Shown: piece by piece, positions 16,902 through 26,932 of the stretch
Position numbering within the stretch: position 1 is the first letter of the stretch
Layout of the letters: the number at the start of each line of letters is the position of its first letter
From: Lysinibacillus_B sp042920265
Lineage (GTDB): Bacteria > Bacillota > Bacilli > Bacillales_A > Planococcaceae
Length of the DNA stretch: 64,000 bases
Assembly: GCF_042920265.1 (NCBI RefSeq)
Contig: NZ_JBDQZI010000006.1
Coordinates: forward strand, 1-64,000
Direction of reading: 5' to 3'
Translations under genes and position numbers: made by a program
The notes under the pieces: model-generated
What the model saw: only the letters and a program-made list of their open reading frames with translations
What the model was told of the DNA's origin: nothing
Database searches by the model: none

Positions 16902-19475
16902 TCAATTAAAACTTTGATTTCTTACAACTTTTAGAATCGATTTCGTCCAATAATCATTACTCCAAACATAATTAGCATTAGGAACATCATCTATAAATCC
17001 TTTTTTAACCCAACTTCTCCAATCACCAGAATTAGTTCTAACTATATAATCAAAAAGACCTTTAACGATTTCTTCATTATTAGGAGTATACTTTACTTTT
17101 TCAACATCTACTATTCTTTTCAAACAAGGCTGTCCAGCATAATATAAACGTTTATTAATTATACATAAAATAGATTGTTCCCTAGAAATCGTGTAAATTA
17201 GTTTTAACCAATTACTAGCTTCACCTACATATTCTATTTTTCCATTGTTATCATTTTCCGTGAATTCTACTTTAAAGAAAGCTTTGAATTCATCTTTATA
17301 AACATAATAATTTTTACCAATTACCTGACCAAAATATTTCTTATAGAAGTCTTCTGATAACCCAAAATCTATTTTTGCTAACCTTCCCATTGCAGTTGCA
17401 AAGTAATGAACATCACCACTATATTTTTCCCTAGTATATCCTTGTTCAGTATGACTTAATTTTATCAATTCTTTTTTTAATTGATTACACATTTTAAAAA
17501 ATGGTAGGGTACGTATTAATTCTTCTAAGTTTTCATATAGCAAAGGACTTGTTGTTTTAAAGCCTTGGAATTGATCGCCATAAGTGCCTCCACTAAAACT
17601 AGGAAAAATCTGATTAAACTTATTATTTTTAAATAGATTTTCAAAATATAAATTAAAACCTTCTCTATATTTTTCAAACTCTAATGGTAACTTAATAGAC
17701 TCGTTAAAATCTTTCAAATAATCACTATAACCATCTAAATTTTTTATAAAAATTGCACATTCTTTAATTGGATCTACTGTGCCGATATCTAAATTTTGCG
17801 ATGAGATACCTTTAATATAGAAAATTTTATCCCATATACCTTTATCTTTTTTTAATAATTGTGATACTTTTTCTTTGTCTTCACTTGTTTGCACAAACTG
17901 TCGTTTTATTAAAGCTAGTTCATTTTTAATATCTTTTATTAAAATTTCAATCGCCGCTTCTTGAGACATTTCTAAATCACTAACCCCTATGATTGAATAT
18001 TCATCACAGAAATCAAATAATTCCTTCAATTCCTCGTCATCTATCGAAGCTACTTCATTCATATCTTGCTCATCATATTCTGCTTCGACTTCTGAATATA
18101 GCAACAATTTTTTGTATAAATCTAGCATTAATTGATTATCTTCCAATAAAGTTCTTATTTTCTCTATATAATCATCAATAAATTTTTTTCGATTAATGAA
18201 TTCTGTTAAGATTCTTGGGGATAAAATAGTATTACGTGAAGGTAAATAATTTAGTAATGAATATAAACTAGTTTGAATAGCTGTTAAAAAATTAAAAGTA
18301 TTAGTATCTAAATAAGCATCGTTTATTAAATAGCAATTATAAATTTCTGCACTTACACTGTCTATACGATCAATTCTTCCATATCTTTGTTCAAGAGCTG
18401 ATGGATATGAAGAAATATGATAATTCACAATATGATTAAATCCTGGCAAATTTACTCCTTGTTCTGCAATTTGATAGGTTAAGATTAATACGTTTGGTAA
18501 ATTATCTAACTTCGAAAAATAGCCTAGCTCTTGTGGATTACTGCCTGTCACAATATAATAAGTTGGGATATTTTCAATTTGTTCATTCGAATTAATGAAG
18601 CCACGACTTTTTAAATATTCTCCTATCTTCTCAGCTTCTTTTTTAACATACCTAGTGAATACAACAAATCTATTTTCTTCTGATTTATTATATAGTTCTA
18701 TAATCCTATTTGCTAAAACTTCATTTTTAGAATCCAGTGAATTGTAATTCCAAGTTAACGTTTCATATCGTCTAGCAGTATGCTTAAAACTATTTTCTTT
18801 ATCAAGTGCCTTTATCGTATCTTTAAAATATCTTGAAACAGGTAATTTTAAATCAAACAGGCTACAAATTAACTGATTAGGGGCTTTATTAAATGTATCT
18901 AAGTTATCTATCCAATCTCGGCTTACTTTTTTACCTAAAATTTTTGAAGCAATCTTGGTATAGGTAACTAAATCTTCTTTCCCCGTTTTTATAGGTGTTG
19001 CTGTTAAAAATACAACTTTATCTGCTTTTATATTCTCAACAAGATTTAAATATCTTTCTGTATCTTCATTTAAAAATAAATGAGCTTCATCAATTATTAA
19101 TAACCCCACGGAAATAGGGGTTTTAAATTTTGAATAATGATTATTAACAACTGTAATTTTCGAAGAGTAATCCTTATAACCAAACGGCAATTTTTGGAAC
19201 CAGTCTTTTAAAAATTGTCCATAGGAGTTGGCTTCGTTTTTTCTAGCTAAGCTATTAGTTGTAATTACCATCACGTTTTTATTATTTCTTTCAAGATAGT
19301 CTAACGCCATTATTCCACTACTAATAGTTTTACCACTACCTACCTCGTCAAAAATATAAACTACATCATTTCCGTATTTATTAAGTCTATCACTATGCGC
19401 AAATTGAATAGGATAAAGATCTATATCATTTGGATTTAATAATTTCAACCATTGTCTTTCTACAATCGTACTCAT
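16902..19475 (-). CDS. SNF2/ERCC3-like helicase (857 aa)
   Basis: A superfamily 2 ATPase with the whole motor near the N-terminus: DEVGSGKT at 43-50, LLIIDEAH at 125-132, FLTATPIK at about 156-163, and in the second lobe LTYQIAEQGVNLPGFNHIVNY followed by QRYGRIDRIDS (arginine fingers). About 450 further residues have no motif that I know and may bind DNA or a partner. It starts 31 bases after the stop of the 659-residue helicase upstream, in the same direction, so the two are probably one unit. Paired helicases next to an RT suggest a phage-defence role. No nuclease motif is visible in it. Confidence 0.85.
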   Translation of the reverse strand: MSTIVERQWLKLLNPNDIDLYPIQFAHSDRLNKYGNDVVYIFDEVGSGKTISSGIMALDYLERNNKNVMVITTNSLARKNEANSYGQFLKDWFQKLPFGYKDYSSKITVVNNHYSKFKTPISVGLLIIDEAHLFLNEDTERYLNLVENIKADKVVFLTATPIKTGKEDLVTYTKIASKILGKKVSRDWIDNLDTFNKAPNQLICSLFDLKLPVSRYFKDTIKALDKENSFKHTARRYETLTWNYNSLDSKNEVLANRIIELYNKSEENRFVVFTRYVKKEAEKIGEYLKSRGFINSNEQIENIPTYYIVTGSNPQELGYFSKLDNLPNVLILTYQIAEQGVNLPGFNHIVNYHISSYPSALEQRYGRIDRIDSVSAEIYNCYLINDAYLDTNTFNFLTAIQTSLYSLLNYLPSRNTILSPRILTEFINRKKFIDDYIEKIRTLLEDNQLMLDLYKKLLLYSEVEAEYDEQDMNEVASIDDEELKELFDFCDEYSIIGVSDLEMSQEAAIEILIKDIKNELALIKRQFVQTSEDKEKVSQLLKKDKGIWDKIFYIKGISSQNLDIGTVDPIKECAIFIKNLDGYSDYLKDFNESIKLPLEFEKYREGFNLYFENLFKNNKFNQIFPSFSGGTYGDQFQGFKTTSPLLYENLEELIRTLPFFKMCNQLKKELIKLSHTEQGYTREKYSGDVHYFATAMGRLAKIDFGLSEDFYKKYFGQVIGKNYYVYKDEFKAFFKVEFTENDNNGKIEYVGEASNWLKLIYTISREQSILCIINKRLYYAGQPCLKRIVDVEKVKYTPNNEEIVKGLFDYIVRTNSGDWRSWVKKGFIDDVPNANYVWSNDYWTKSILKVVRNQSFN

Positions 19476-19505
19476 GTTATGTTAGCCTCCTTTATATACT
19501 AGATT

Positions 19506-21485
19506 TTACAAATCAAAATCTTTGAGATAAAAATTCATTTTTTCAACTACAATTTCCTTCGCAGCACCATAATCATTCGTAGTAAACTCACCAATATTTT
19601 TCTTTAATACCTGGTACACTGATTGATGAGTATTCTTCATTAACCATCCAATATTGTCGATATCACTATCTAACTGAAAGTCATAGCGAACAGGCAGCTC
19701 TGTTCCTTTTTTCTCTAACTTACTTTGAACAAAGAATTCTTCAATTTTCAAATTCAACCAAGTAATGTACTCTTTACGTAAACTTTGAGCTTTTAAGTAA
19801 TCTGCCCCTTCTGAAGCATTAGATTTCAATGACTCATTCGCCTGATTTTCTTTTAACTCCCTCAATGCCTGAGCTTCTACTTCAGATACTAATCCGGCTT
19901 CCTTCATTTGATTAATACGATCAATTTCTACTTTTAATTGATTAGCTACAGCATCATTCGTTGCTTTTTTAGCTGCTAAATATCTATCAAAGCCATCTGG
20001 TGAAAATGAATCTTCGTTACCTATACCTTTAGAAGAATATTTAGTTACACTCCCTAATTGCTGTGGGACTATAACTAATACATCTTCTTCAACTTGAGGT
20101 TTAGACTTCTTTTTGCTAGGCCTTGATTCAACAAAGCCTAGTTCTTCAAGCAGGTTAAGTTGTTCACTTATATTTTCTCTTTGTGATTTAATAACTTCTG
20201 AAAATGTCTTCTGTTGTTTATAGTACTCCCACAATTTTTCTAGCCCTAGTTCCTTGTGATAAATAACATTACAAAAATTATCAAGTTCTGAATTGGCATT
20301 AGGGATTTTTCTTAGCCCTCTTCCAATCCCCTGGGCATATGGTGTTAATGACTTAAATGGTCTAAATATCGAGATAATTGAAATATCAGGGTTATTGTAT
20401 CCTTCACCTAACATTTGAATACTAACCATTACATCGTATTTACCTTGAGCAAAGTCACTTAATCGAATTTCATTTTCTCTTTCATTATTTGAGTTTGTAC
20501 TAACATATGTAGCACTCAGTCCTGCATCGTTAAACCATTTACATATAGATTGAGCATGTTCATCATTGCATGTAATCGCCAACACCCGATGATTTGGATA
20601 GCTCTTTCTTTTGTCTAATAAAACTTGCTTTGTTTGCTCTATAATTTGCTTTGAACATACTTCAGAAAGAGCAACAGATTTATTTATCCAATCATTATTT
20701 AATTTTTGTTTAGCTTCCTCTAAAGTTAGCCTTTGTCCCGTTTCGTTATGGATAAACTCCAATTCGCCCGGTATTTCTACTTCTTTAATAACATCCTTTA
20801 ACAAACCATCTTTTATCGCTTCACCTAATGTATATTCATAAATTGGATCTAAAGGGTTATTAGTTATTTCAAGCTTATCTGCTCTAAATGGAGTTGCTGT
20901 TAATTTAATTACTTTGGAAGCTTTAAAATAATTTAAGGACTCTTGCCACATAGGTGCTGCAACATGATGTGCTTCATCTATAATAATCATGTCAAAAAAA
21001 TCTTGTCCCACTAGATTCATTAAATTCACTTCTTCACTACTACTATTAATTCGATGAATATTAGTAATAACAATGTCCGCTTCATTCAATTTACTTAGTG
21101 CAATAGCTTTTTCTTGCTCACTATCCTTTTTAAATCCTTGATATAACAATGTCTTTGGTAAGTCCCCAGCTTTCAATATCACATTATGCTTATATAAAAA
21201 CGATTTTTGAGGATTAAACATTGTATCGAATTCTTCAAATACAGTTCTTCTAACAACCTTACCTGGAGTTATTAATAGTACTTTGCCTTTACAATTAGCA
21301 AAAGGAAGTATCGACATTAAACCCGTTTTACCAGACCCTGTTGGCATAACGACTAACACTTCTCTTTTTTCGAATTCAGGGAACTGCTCATAATATGTTG
21401 TCACCGCGTTGTAAGCATCTACTTGAGCTTGATATAACTTACTATTACCAAATATATTTGCACTTGCTGATTCAAAAATTACCAT
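19506..21485 (-). CDS. DEAD/DEAH-box helicase (659 aa)
   Basis: A superfamily 2 helicase of the type III restriction/UvrB-like branch. Seen: VMPTGSGKTG with the P-loop at 50-54, IIIDEAHH at 168-174, KLTATPFRAD, then GEGYNNPDISIISIFRP and QGIGRGLRK in the second lobe. The C-terminal third is charged and partly coiled (DEDSFSPDGFDRYLAAKK to RELKENQANES), perhaps for contacts with the helicase made from the next gene. It is the first gene of the leftward group that runs on to 12859. No methylase or endonuclease is attached. Its ATG follows an AGGAGGAAT site. It is divergent from the CoiA-like gene at 21728, with a 240-base AT-rich gap that must hold both promoters. Confidence 0.85.
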   Translation of the reverse strand: MVIFESASANIFGNSKLYQAQVDAYNAVTTYYEQFPEFEKREVLVVMPTGSGKTGLMSILPFANCKGKVLLITPGKVVRRTVFEEFDTMFNPQKSFLYKHNVILKAGDLPKTLLYQGFKKDSEQEKAIALSKLNEADIVITNIHRINSSSEEVNLMNLVGQDFFDMIIIDEAHHVAAPMWQESLNYFKASKVIKLTATPFRADKLEITNNPLDPIYEYTLGEAIKDGLLKDVIKEVEIPGELEFIHNETGQRLTLEEAKQKLNNDWINKSVALSEVCSKQIIEQTKQVLLDKRKSYPNHRVLAITCNDEHAQSICKWFNDAGLSATYVSTNSNNERENEIRLSDFAQGKYDVMVSIQMLGEGYNNPDISIISIFRPFKSLTPYAQGIGRGLRKIPNANSELDNFCNVIYHKELGLEKLWEYYKQQKTFSEVIKSQRENISEQLNLLEELGFVESRPSKKKSKPQVEEDVLVIVPQQLGSVTKYSSKGIGNEDSFSPDGFDRYLAAKKATNDAVANQLKVEIDRINQMKEAGLVSEVEAQALRELKENQANESLKSNASEGADYLKAQSLRKEYITWLNLKIEEFFVQSKLEKKGTELPVRYDFQLDSDIDNIGWLMKNTHQSVYQVLKKNIGEFTTNDYGAAKEIVVEKMNFYLKDFDL

Positions 21486-21727
21486 AATATTCCTCCTCTA
21501 TAAATCTATAATAACATACCCCTCTATATTAATCGTACTATTTCAAATTTTTAAATTACAAAACAAACATTTTATCTTTAATAAATAATTTAAAGAAAAC
21601 TAATGAAGTTATTGCTTTTAAAGTACTACTGCTTTTCTTATAATAAATATACAAAATTTAACAAATTTATATTTAATCACTTTTTCTTTTAAAGTTATCT
21701 ACTTTTCTTAATAATTGAGGTGAGAAA

Positions 21728-23371
21728 ATGTTCGTAGCAATCAATCAAAACGGCGAAAAACAATTTGCCTTTCATGAGGATAAGGAACACTTATATTCTT
21801 TAGCCCAAGCAAAAGAACTGTATTGTCCGCACTGTCAAAAGCATGTTTTCTTTCGCGGAGGGCCTAAGCGGATTCATCACTTTTATCATGAACGTCATGT
21901 TGAATGTAGTTTTGTTGGAGAACGTGAAACACAGGAACATCTTGGTGGTAAATTAGCGATTTATAATTGGTTAAAGAAGCAATACCCGAATGCTTATGTT
22001 GCATTGGAAGAACGTATTACTAAGACCAATCAAATTGCAGATGTGTATGCGGATTTTGGGAATGGTCATAAGTTTGCATTTGAAATACAATGTGCAGAAC
22101 AAACAGCAGAAAAATGGCTGGAACGTCGTAAGCTTTATTCATTAGCGGGTATAAAAGATATCTGGCTTTTTGGGGCTAATTATTATAAAGAAATACTCGT
22201 TGAAGATATTGAGGATGATGAAATTGTGCTACGTTTAAAATTCGCACAGCAAACTGTTAATGAAAAAGACCGTAGTGTTTATTTCATTGACGTGAAAAAT
22301 AATCTCGTAAAACATATTGGAAAGTTCTTCGGTATTTCCTACCGTACCGAAACAAGAGCTGTTGTAAAGATGCAAGAACTCCCTATTAATGAAATGGAAA
22401 TTTTTAAAATCCCCTCACCATGTAAATATGTCTTAGGAAATAAACTTTCATATGAAAAGCTTCAACAATATTTTATAGCTAGAAATGTAAAAGCAGCTGA
22501 ACTATGGCAGAAACGCAAGAAACAAAATGCTATACGCATACAAAGAATTTTGCAAAAGCAAGGGCAACAAAAAAGATTCCAACAGTATAAAAAATATTTG
22601 AATAACTTCAATATAGAAAAAGTAGTGCAGCGTATGTCACACAGAGAGCAGGTTTTATTTAGGCGACTAGTAAAGGAATATGGTTTAACCGATATAAATT
22701 TCCCTGGCATATTTAATATCCAAATGGAAAATTATAAATGCATTCATACACCATACCCTTTATGGCAATTACTCGTATTTCACAAAGCGATTAAGCATAA
22801 TTATAGTAAGAAACAATTAATCTTCTCTAAATACTTATTTCAAGATATAAAGGACCAAATTCGATATGATGTTAGGGACAGTAAAGAATTTGCTACTTTA
22901 ATTCATAGTTATTTAGTTCTCCTAGAGAAGTGTGGTTTCTTGGACAAAAAAACACTTTATCGTAAGTATACACACCCATTCACAATTGAAAATAATATAT
23001 TGCCCATCGTTAATAATAAAGAACTTAATGCAAATGTCGCCTTGTATTTTTCTGAATTCAATTTACTCCAAATTGGATGGGGTGACTATTATGATACTGA
23101 AGTATTTATTGAGGGTGAAGAACAAGAAGTTTTAGAAAAAGCTGTAGACTATTATCAAAATCTCGTAATTAATAGAATGGATTCACCTCTATATATTGAA
23201 GAAGGTCTAATTGAATGGTTCCAACAAGCTGTTTTGGAACAATCAGTTGAATTAGAAGCACATGAAAAAGACTTTATAGACCACTTAAAAAATTTAGTGC
23301 TTAACGAGGAATTCATATCACAAGGATTACATGACACTTTTATAGCGTTAATTGAGGAAAAATTCAATTAG
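21728..23371 (+). CDS. CoiA-like nuclease-domain protein, copy 1
   Basis: A 547-residue protein of the CoiA competence family. The N-terminus has a zinc-type knuckle (C33-P-H-C36 with His50, His51, His54 and His57), followed by a nuclease-like core: QIADVYAD with D105, then KFAFEIQ with E119-x-Q121, as in PD-(D/E)xK enzymes. The C-terminal 350 residues are helical and basic in the middle. CoiA proteins are linked to DNA uptake and recombination, but their stand-alone homologues also turn up in mobile islands. It has GAGGTGAG before its ATG. A near-identical copy of the same length lies at 28499. It opens the first of two similar modules in this island, which hints at a role in the island rather than in competence. 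Confidence 0.85.
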   Translation: MFVAINQNGEKQFAFHEDKEHLYSLAQAKELYCPHCQKHVFFRGGPKRIHHFYHERHVECSFVGERETQEHLGGKLAIYNWLKKQYPNAYVALEERITKTNQIADVYADFGNGHKFAFEIQCAEQTAEKWLERRKLYSLAGIKDIWLFGANYYKEILVEDIEDDEIVLRLKFAQQTVNEKDRSVYFIDVKNNLVKHIGKFFGISYRTETRAVVKMQELPINEMEIFKIPSPCKYVLGNKLSYEKLQQYFIARNVKAAELWQKRKKQNAIRIQRILQKQGQQKRFQQYKKYLNNFNIEKVVQRMSHREQVLFRRLVKEYGLTDINFPGIFNIQMENYKCIHTPYPLWQLLVFHKAIKHNYSKKQLIFSKYLFQDIKDQIRYDVRDSKEFATLIHSYLVLLEKCGFLDKKTLYRKYTHPFTIENNILPIVNNKELNANVALYFSEFNLLQIGWGDYYDTEVFIEGEEQEVLEKAVDYYQNLVINRMDSPLYIEEGLIEWFQQAVLEQSVELEAHEKDFIDHLKNLVLNEEFISQGLHDTFIALIEEKFN

Positions 23372-23561
23372 AATATACAGGTAACTAAACCTAATAAAAA
23401 TAGTTAGCTAGCTATTTTACATATGTGGTCTATATCTGTGTGGTTCAAAGCGAATGATTATGAAAAAAGTTGCGATTGTTGCTGCAACAGTATATTCGAT
23501 AGCTTTGTCCTCAACTTCACTATGTACTGATAAAATCAATGTCGTTTGCTTTAACTGTTGG

Positions 23562-23630
23562 TAAGCCCGTAATCAAACAACGCATATAAAACACCTGGCA
23601 CCTTTGGTACGATGAACTATTAATGGTGCC
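23562..23630 (-). repeat. inverted repeat end A (hairpin-bearing)
   Basis: Read on the minus strand, this stretch runs GTTCATCGTACCAAAGGTGC, then CAGGTGTTTTATATGCGTTG and TTTGATTACGGG. It matches the stretch at 26694-26772 on the plus strand with a few changes. It also has its own GGCACC/GGTGCC stem (23597 and 23625). The two copies face each other around the gene at 24112. The rest of 23372-24111 holds only a stem after the CoiA gene (AAATAG/CTATTT near 23400) and a 16-codon open frame at 23947 with CxxC. Confidence 0.7.
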
Positions 23631-24055
23631 TATTAGATATTCAAGCATTTTAACCAACCTTAAAATTGCTCTAAACGTAGTAGTATCAAAAGATTGTAAT
23701 GGTTACTAATAATAATAGTTCCGAATGGTAGATACTAATACCTTGTACATACACATGAAAAGCTGGACAAATACTCCAATACCAACACTTCGATATGATT
23801 TACAATATTAGCAAATATGCTTAATAGCTCAATTTCAGCTCAATAAATACAAAGCTAAAAAAACTCAAATATCGGTTTGGAAATGTTATGATTAACTAAA
23901 ATGTAATTAATTCCAAACAAATTAATACTTGAAATGGGGAATAATTATGATTTGTACGGTTTGCCAAACTAATTATCATTTTCAGAGTAATAGTTAAAGC
24001 TTTGACGGTACTACTCCATACATAAATATCCCTTATTCTTCACATATGTTCCTGC

Positions 24056-24088
24056 TGAGCATGACGAAGTATCGATATGTCATGCTCA
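24056..24088 (+). promoter_or_regulatory. leader stem-loop of the cold-shock-domain gene
   Basis: TGAGCATGAC and GTCATGCTCA form a perfect 10-bp stem with a 13-base loop. It ends 23 bases before the ATG and just before the AAGGATGG ribosome site, so its folding could affect translation. It has no T run, so it is not a typical terminator. Confidence 0.5.
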
Positions 24089-24111
24089 ATAATAGAAAGG
24101 ATGGATGAACA

Positions 24112-26355
24112 ATGGAATTAGCAGTAGTGAAATGGTTTGGAGGTAAACGTCGTGATGGAATAGAAAATAATTTTGGTTTTGTCGTGATTGATAATGTAGA
24201 TATACATATCCATAAAAGCGTTTTGAATAAAGAGCTGTTGGAAACGATCAAGGAAGATATGCTCATTTGGGTAACACTTAATCAAAAGGGGAAAATTGTA
24301 AAGGCACAACCACTTCATCTCGAAAATCAAGAAGAAATTTTAACCGCTTTACGCATGAATATTTCCTCTGCGCAGCAAAAAATATTAATGAAGACACTAC
24401 AATTACACCAGCTTGATATCGATGCACTAGAGGAACAATTAACATTAGAAAATAGTAAAGAGCTGATGAAACAGCTACTGCTTGCTTATTGGTCAAAAGC
24501 AACAGCTAATCAGTGCCTAACTTCTATCATTGACCACTCAATAACTGAGTTGTCATTAGATATGGTACAGGCACTTGCAAATCAGCCACTTGATTATAAT
24601 GAACAGCTTGCACAGCTATTAGAACAGACATTAAAAACAGCAGTTATTTATAAAAAAAGCCAGGCGCACGCAGTATTTATCAAAAATTACATAAATTTAT
24701 TCGAATTTTTCGAAATAGAGGATACGCTAATCGAGCAATTATTAGAGGACGAAACTTCTGCGCAAATAATTGCTGAAAAAGTAGCTAACGATATACCAAC
24801 TGTAAAAAGTGGTGAAGTGCTACGATATCGAGATTTTAATCGCTATAAGTCAATTCCAATCGCTTTTTGGTTTAAATATAAGATACTACATAAGCTTATT
24901 ATACGTAAAAAAATCTATCCCTACTTTATTCGTAGCTATGTAAATACAAGCGTAGGTACAAAAGATATCCAAACTGCAATGAACTATTTTACTAAATACT
25001 TTTTTGGCAAAGTGGCGCGAACAATGCCAAAAAACTATTGGGAAGATTACGACAAGCAGACATTATGCTATTTCCCTAGTCTTTCAATGTTATCACTTGA
25101 GCAGCAATTCATTTATTGGAACGAAAGTACAAATACAAATGTTGAAAAAATGTTAGACGTAATTACACAGATTGCAGACGACGAACGTGGACATTTTATC
25201 GAACGCTTGTCTCAAACTTATAGACAGCATTCAAGTTTTTTTACGTTTTTACCAGTATTAGAGCGAGTTGAATTAATTTATAAGCGATTACAGAATAATG
25301 AGATGCTTTGGTTAGAACAAGAACCTCTCGTAAAAAATTACTTAATTTACAAAATAACAGAACAAATTATACAAGATAAAAAGCCACAATGGTTAACAAA
25401 TGAATTAATCTCACAATTTGGAGAAAACGAACAACATCCACTCATTAAAGTATGTTTGCGCTTGCTTTATATTGGCTTAAACAAACAAAAGCCTAATGTA
25501 GAAGAAGCTGTACTTCAAACAATTGATGAAGTGATTTTACAGCAAGCAAATGCACGGCAAGGTTTTGACTTGCTTGCCTTATTACCTCGTTGTAACATTA
25601 ATCATTCGCTTGTAAAGCATTGCGAAGGCCGCCATATTATTTATCGTAATACTTTTCCAGATGACACCGCTGAAATTGATGAGGTATATTATTGCCCTCG
25701 CTTACGTAAGTCATGTGAGAAAGCCGTATGTACACGAATTAGCGACACGGTCTATATGCATGAAGGTTCACGTATCGGTCCAAATTTTCAATTACCATAT
25801 AGCTATTGGTCGCTACAGGAAATGCTAACATTCGCTAATTTAGAACCAATGGCTGAAACATTAAAAAGACCTGATTCCACAGATTATTACACAAATAAAA
25901 TTGCTGGCTGGGTCAATCGCTTAGAAAAATTAATCCAACGTATGAAATGCTCAACATGTTCAGAGCCATTTAGAGTGGATTTTAAGTTCTCTAAACGTTA
26001 CGATGCAGCATATAACACAACTGTTTTCAGTTGCTGTCAAAATGAAAGAAATGAAAATCCAGAGCATGATTTCCGCATCTATTTAAATCATTGCAACCAT
26101 TGTAAGCAATTAATTGATAGTAGAGAAAGCAAATACCAAATTTATAACAACAATGGTTATTATATCTGCTATCACTGTGCAGGTGCAGAACCAAATATTT
26201 ATTACAATCCACCATGGGATTCAACACCGAACCGCAAATATGAGCAAGGAGATATTTGCCCCAAATGTAATTATCGCGACAAGCCGATGATTGTAACAAA
26301 GCAAAAATGGAAAAAATGTACATCATGTAATCATGAAATTAAGCTTACAAAATAA
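24112..26355 (+). CDS. cold-shock-like domain protein with C-terminal zinc knuckles
   Basis: A 747-residue protein that I cannot place in a named family. Residues 1 to about 75 look like a cold-shock fold (AVVKWFGG, then NNFGFVVI and DIHIHKS, the RNP-like strands), which binds RNA or single-stranded DNA. A long helical middle follows. Near residue 528 is a CPRLRKSCEKAVC cluster. The last 140 residues carry five CxxC knuckles (near 612, 661, 685, 716 and 737), as in zinc-ribbon nucleic-acid binders. It is one gene between two inverted repeats and next to a CoiA-like gene. It likely binds nucleic acid; the cysteine cluster at 528 might hold a metal. A defence role is an inference from place only. 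Confidence 0.7.
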   Translation: MELAVVKWFGGKRRDGIENNFGFVVIDNVDIHIHKSVLNKELLETIKEDMLIWVTLNQKGKIVKAQPLHLENQEEILTALRMNISSAQQKILMKTLQLHQLDIDALEEQLTLENSKELMKQLLLAYWSKATANQCLTSIIDHSITELSLDMVQALANQPLDYNEQLAQLLEQTLKTAVIYKKSQAHAVFIKNYINLFEFFEIEDTLIEQLLEDETSAQIIAEKVANDIPTVKSGEVLRYRDFNRYKSIPIAFWFKYKILHKLIIRKKIYPYFIRSYVNTSVGTKDIQTAMNYFTKYFFGKVARTMPKNYWEDYDKQTLCYFPSLSMLSLEQQFIYWNESTNTNVEKMLDVITQIADDERGHFIERLSQTYRQHSSFFTFLPVLERVELIYKRLQNNEMLWLEQEPLVKNYLIYKITEQIIQDKKPQWLTNELISQFGENEQHPLIKVCLRLLYIGLNKQKPNVEEAVLQTIDEVILQQANARQGFDLLALLPRCNINHSLVKHCEGRHIIYRNTFPDDTAEIDEVYYCPRLRKSCEKAVCTRISDTVYMHEGSRIGPNFQLPYSYWSLQEMLTFANLEPMAETLKRPDSTDYYTNKIAGWVNRLEKLIQRMKCSTCSEPFRVDFKFSKRYDAAYNTTVFSCCQNERNENPEHDFRIYLNHCNHCKQLIDSRESKYQIYNNNGYYICYHCAGAEPNIYYNPPWDSTPNRKYEQGDICPKCNYRDKPMIVTKQKWKKCTSCNHEIKLTK

Positions 26356-26431
26356 TCTATATCCATAAGGCGTCCAACGTAAGCCCGAAATATAAAAAAT
26401 AAGCGCACCTTTTCGGTACGCACGACAAATG

Positions 26432-26464
26432 GCCAACTATCTTAGGTTTTTTCGGATAGTTGGC
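26432..26464 (+). terminator. terminator after the cold-shock-domain gene
   Basis: GCCAACTATC pairs with GATAGTTGGC around a T-rich loop, with TATTTT after it. It lies 77 bases past the stop at 26355. Confidence 0.8.
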
Positions 26465-26619
26465 TATTTTGCACACTCGTAAAATCATGCTTCATCGACT
26501 GTTCAGCTCCTTCATAATGGTTTGGATAATGCGCTCTTCTACGCCATTGAAGAGGGTAATTTCGGCTGTAGCTGTTTTAATCACACAGCTTGCTCCAGAG
26601 CGGGATACTTTGGAGAATG
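26465..26619 (-). pseudogene. IS66-type orf1 end and orf2 start remnants
   Basis: Read leftward, one frame gives SGASCVIKTATAEITLFNG, then VEERIIQTIMKELNSR and a stop at 26492. The next frame starts with an ATG at 26495, overlapping that stop, and reads MKHDFTSVQN before it is cut. This is the usual join of the two small IS66 helper genes. Both are truncated, so an IS66-type element was lost or rearranged here. The family is from memory of these phrases. Confidence 0.6.
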
Positions 26620-26693
26620 ATTAGAAGGAGTTTCATTCGTTAGAGGATCTAATTTGATGGGAACAATGGTTAATTTATTTGTTGGCATAAGAC

Positions 26694-26772
26694 AGGCACC
26701 TCCTTTAGTTGATACGTTCATCGTATCGAAGGTGCCTGGTGTTTTATATGCGTTGTTTGATTACGGGTTTAC
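26694..26772 (+). repeat. inverted repeat end B (hairpin-bearing)
   Basis: It carries the same core as 23562-23630 in the opposite direction, with its own GGCACC (26695) and GGTGCC (26731) stem. Similarity stops just after TTTGATTACGGG, so the conserved unit is about 70 bases. The flanking sequence from 26773 to 26932 has no gene that I can support. Confidence 0.7.
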
Positions 26773-26932
26773 AACTGTTGCAACTAAACTTAAAGCGATT
26801 GTTAGATTAGGGGCTTACAATGTTCCTATGCAAAGCATATAGAACCTACAACTTATTATTAGCTATCAAAACCCACTTGCACTCTAACGTAATACAATAG
26901 AAATCAAATCTGGACTATATATTTTCATACAA

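Noticed and set aside
23947..23997. 16-codon frame with a CxxC pair
   Set aside because: It has a weak ribosome site and is too short to support; it may be a scrap of a zinc-protein gene.
26654..26842. 62-codon frame over inverted repeat B
   Set aside because: It reads through the repeat and diverges from copy A after it; there is no ribosome site of note and no family.
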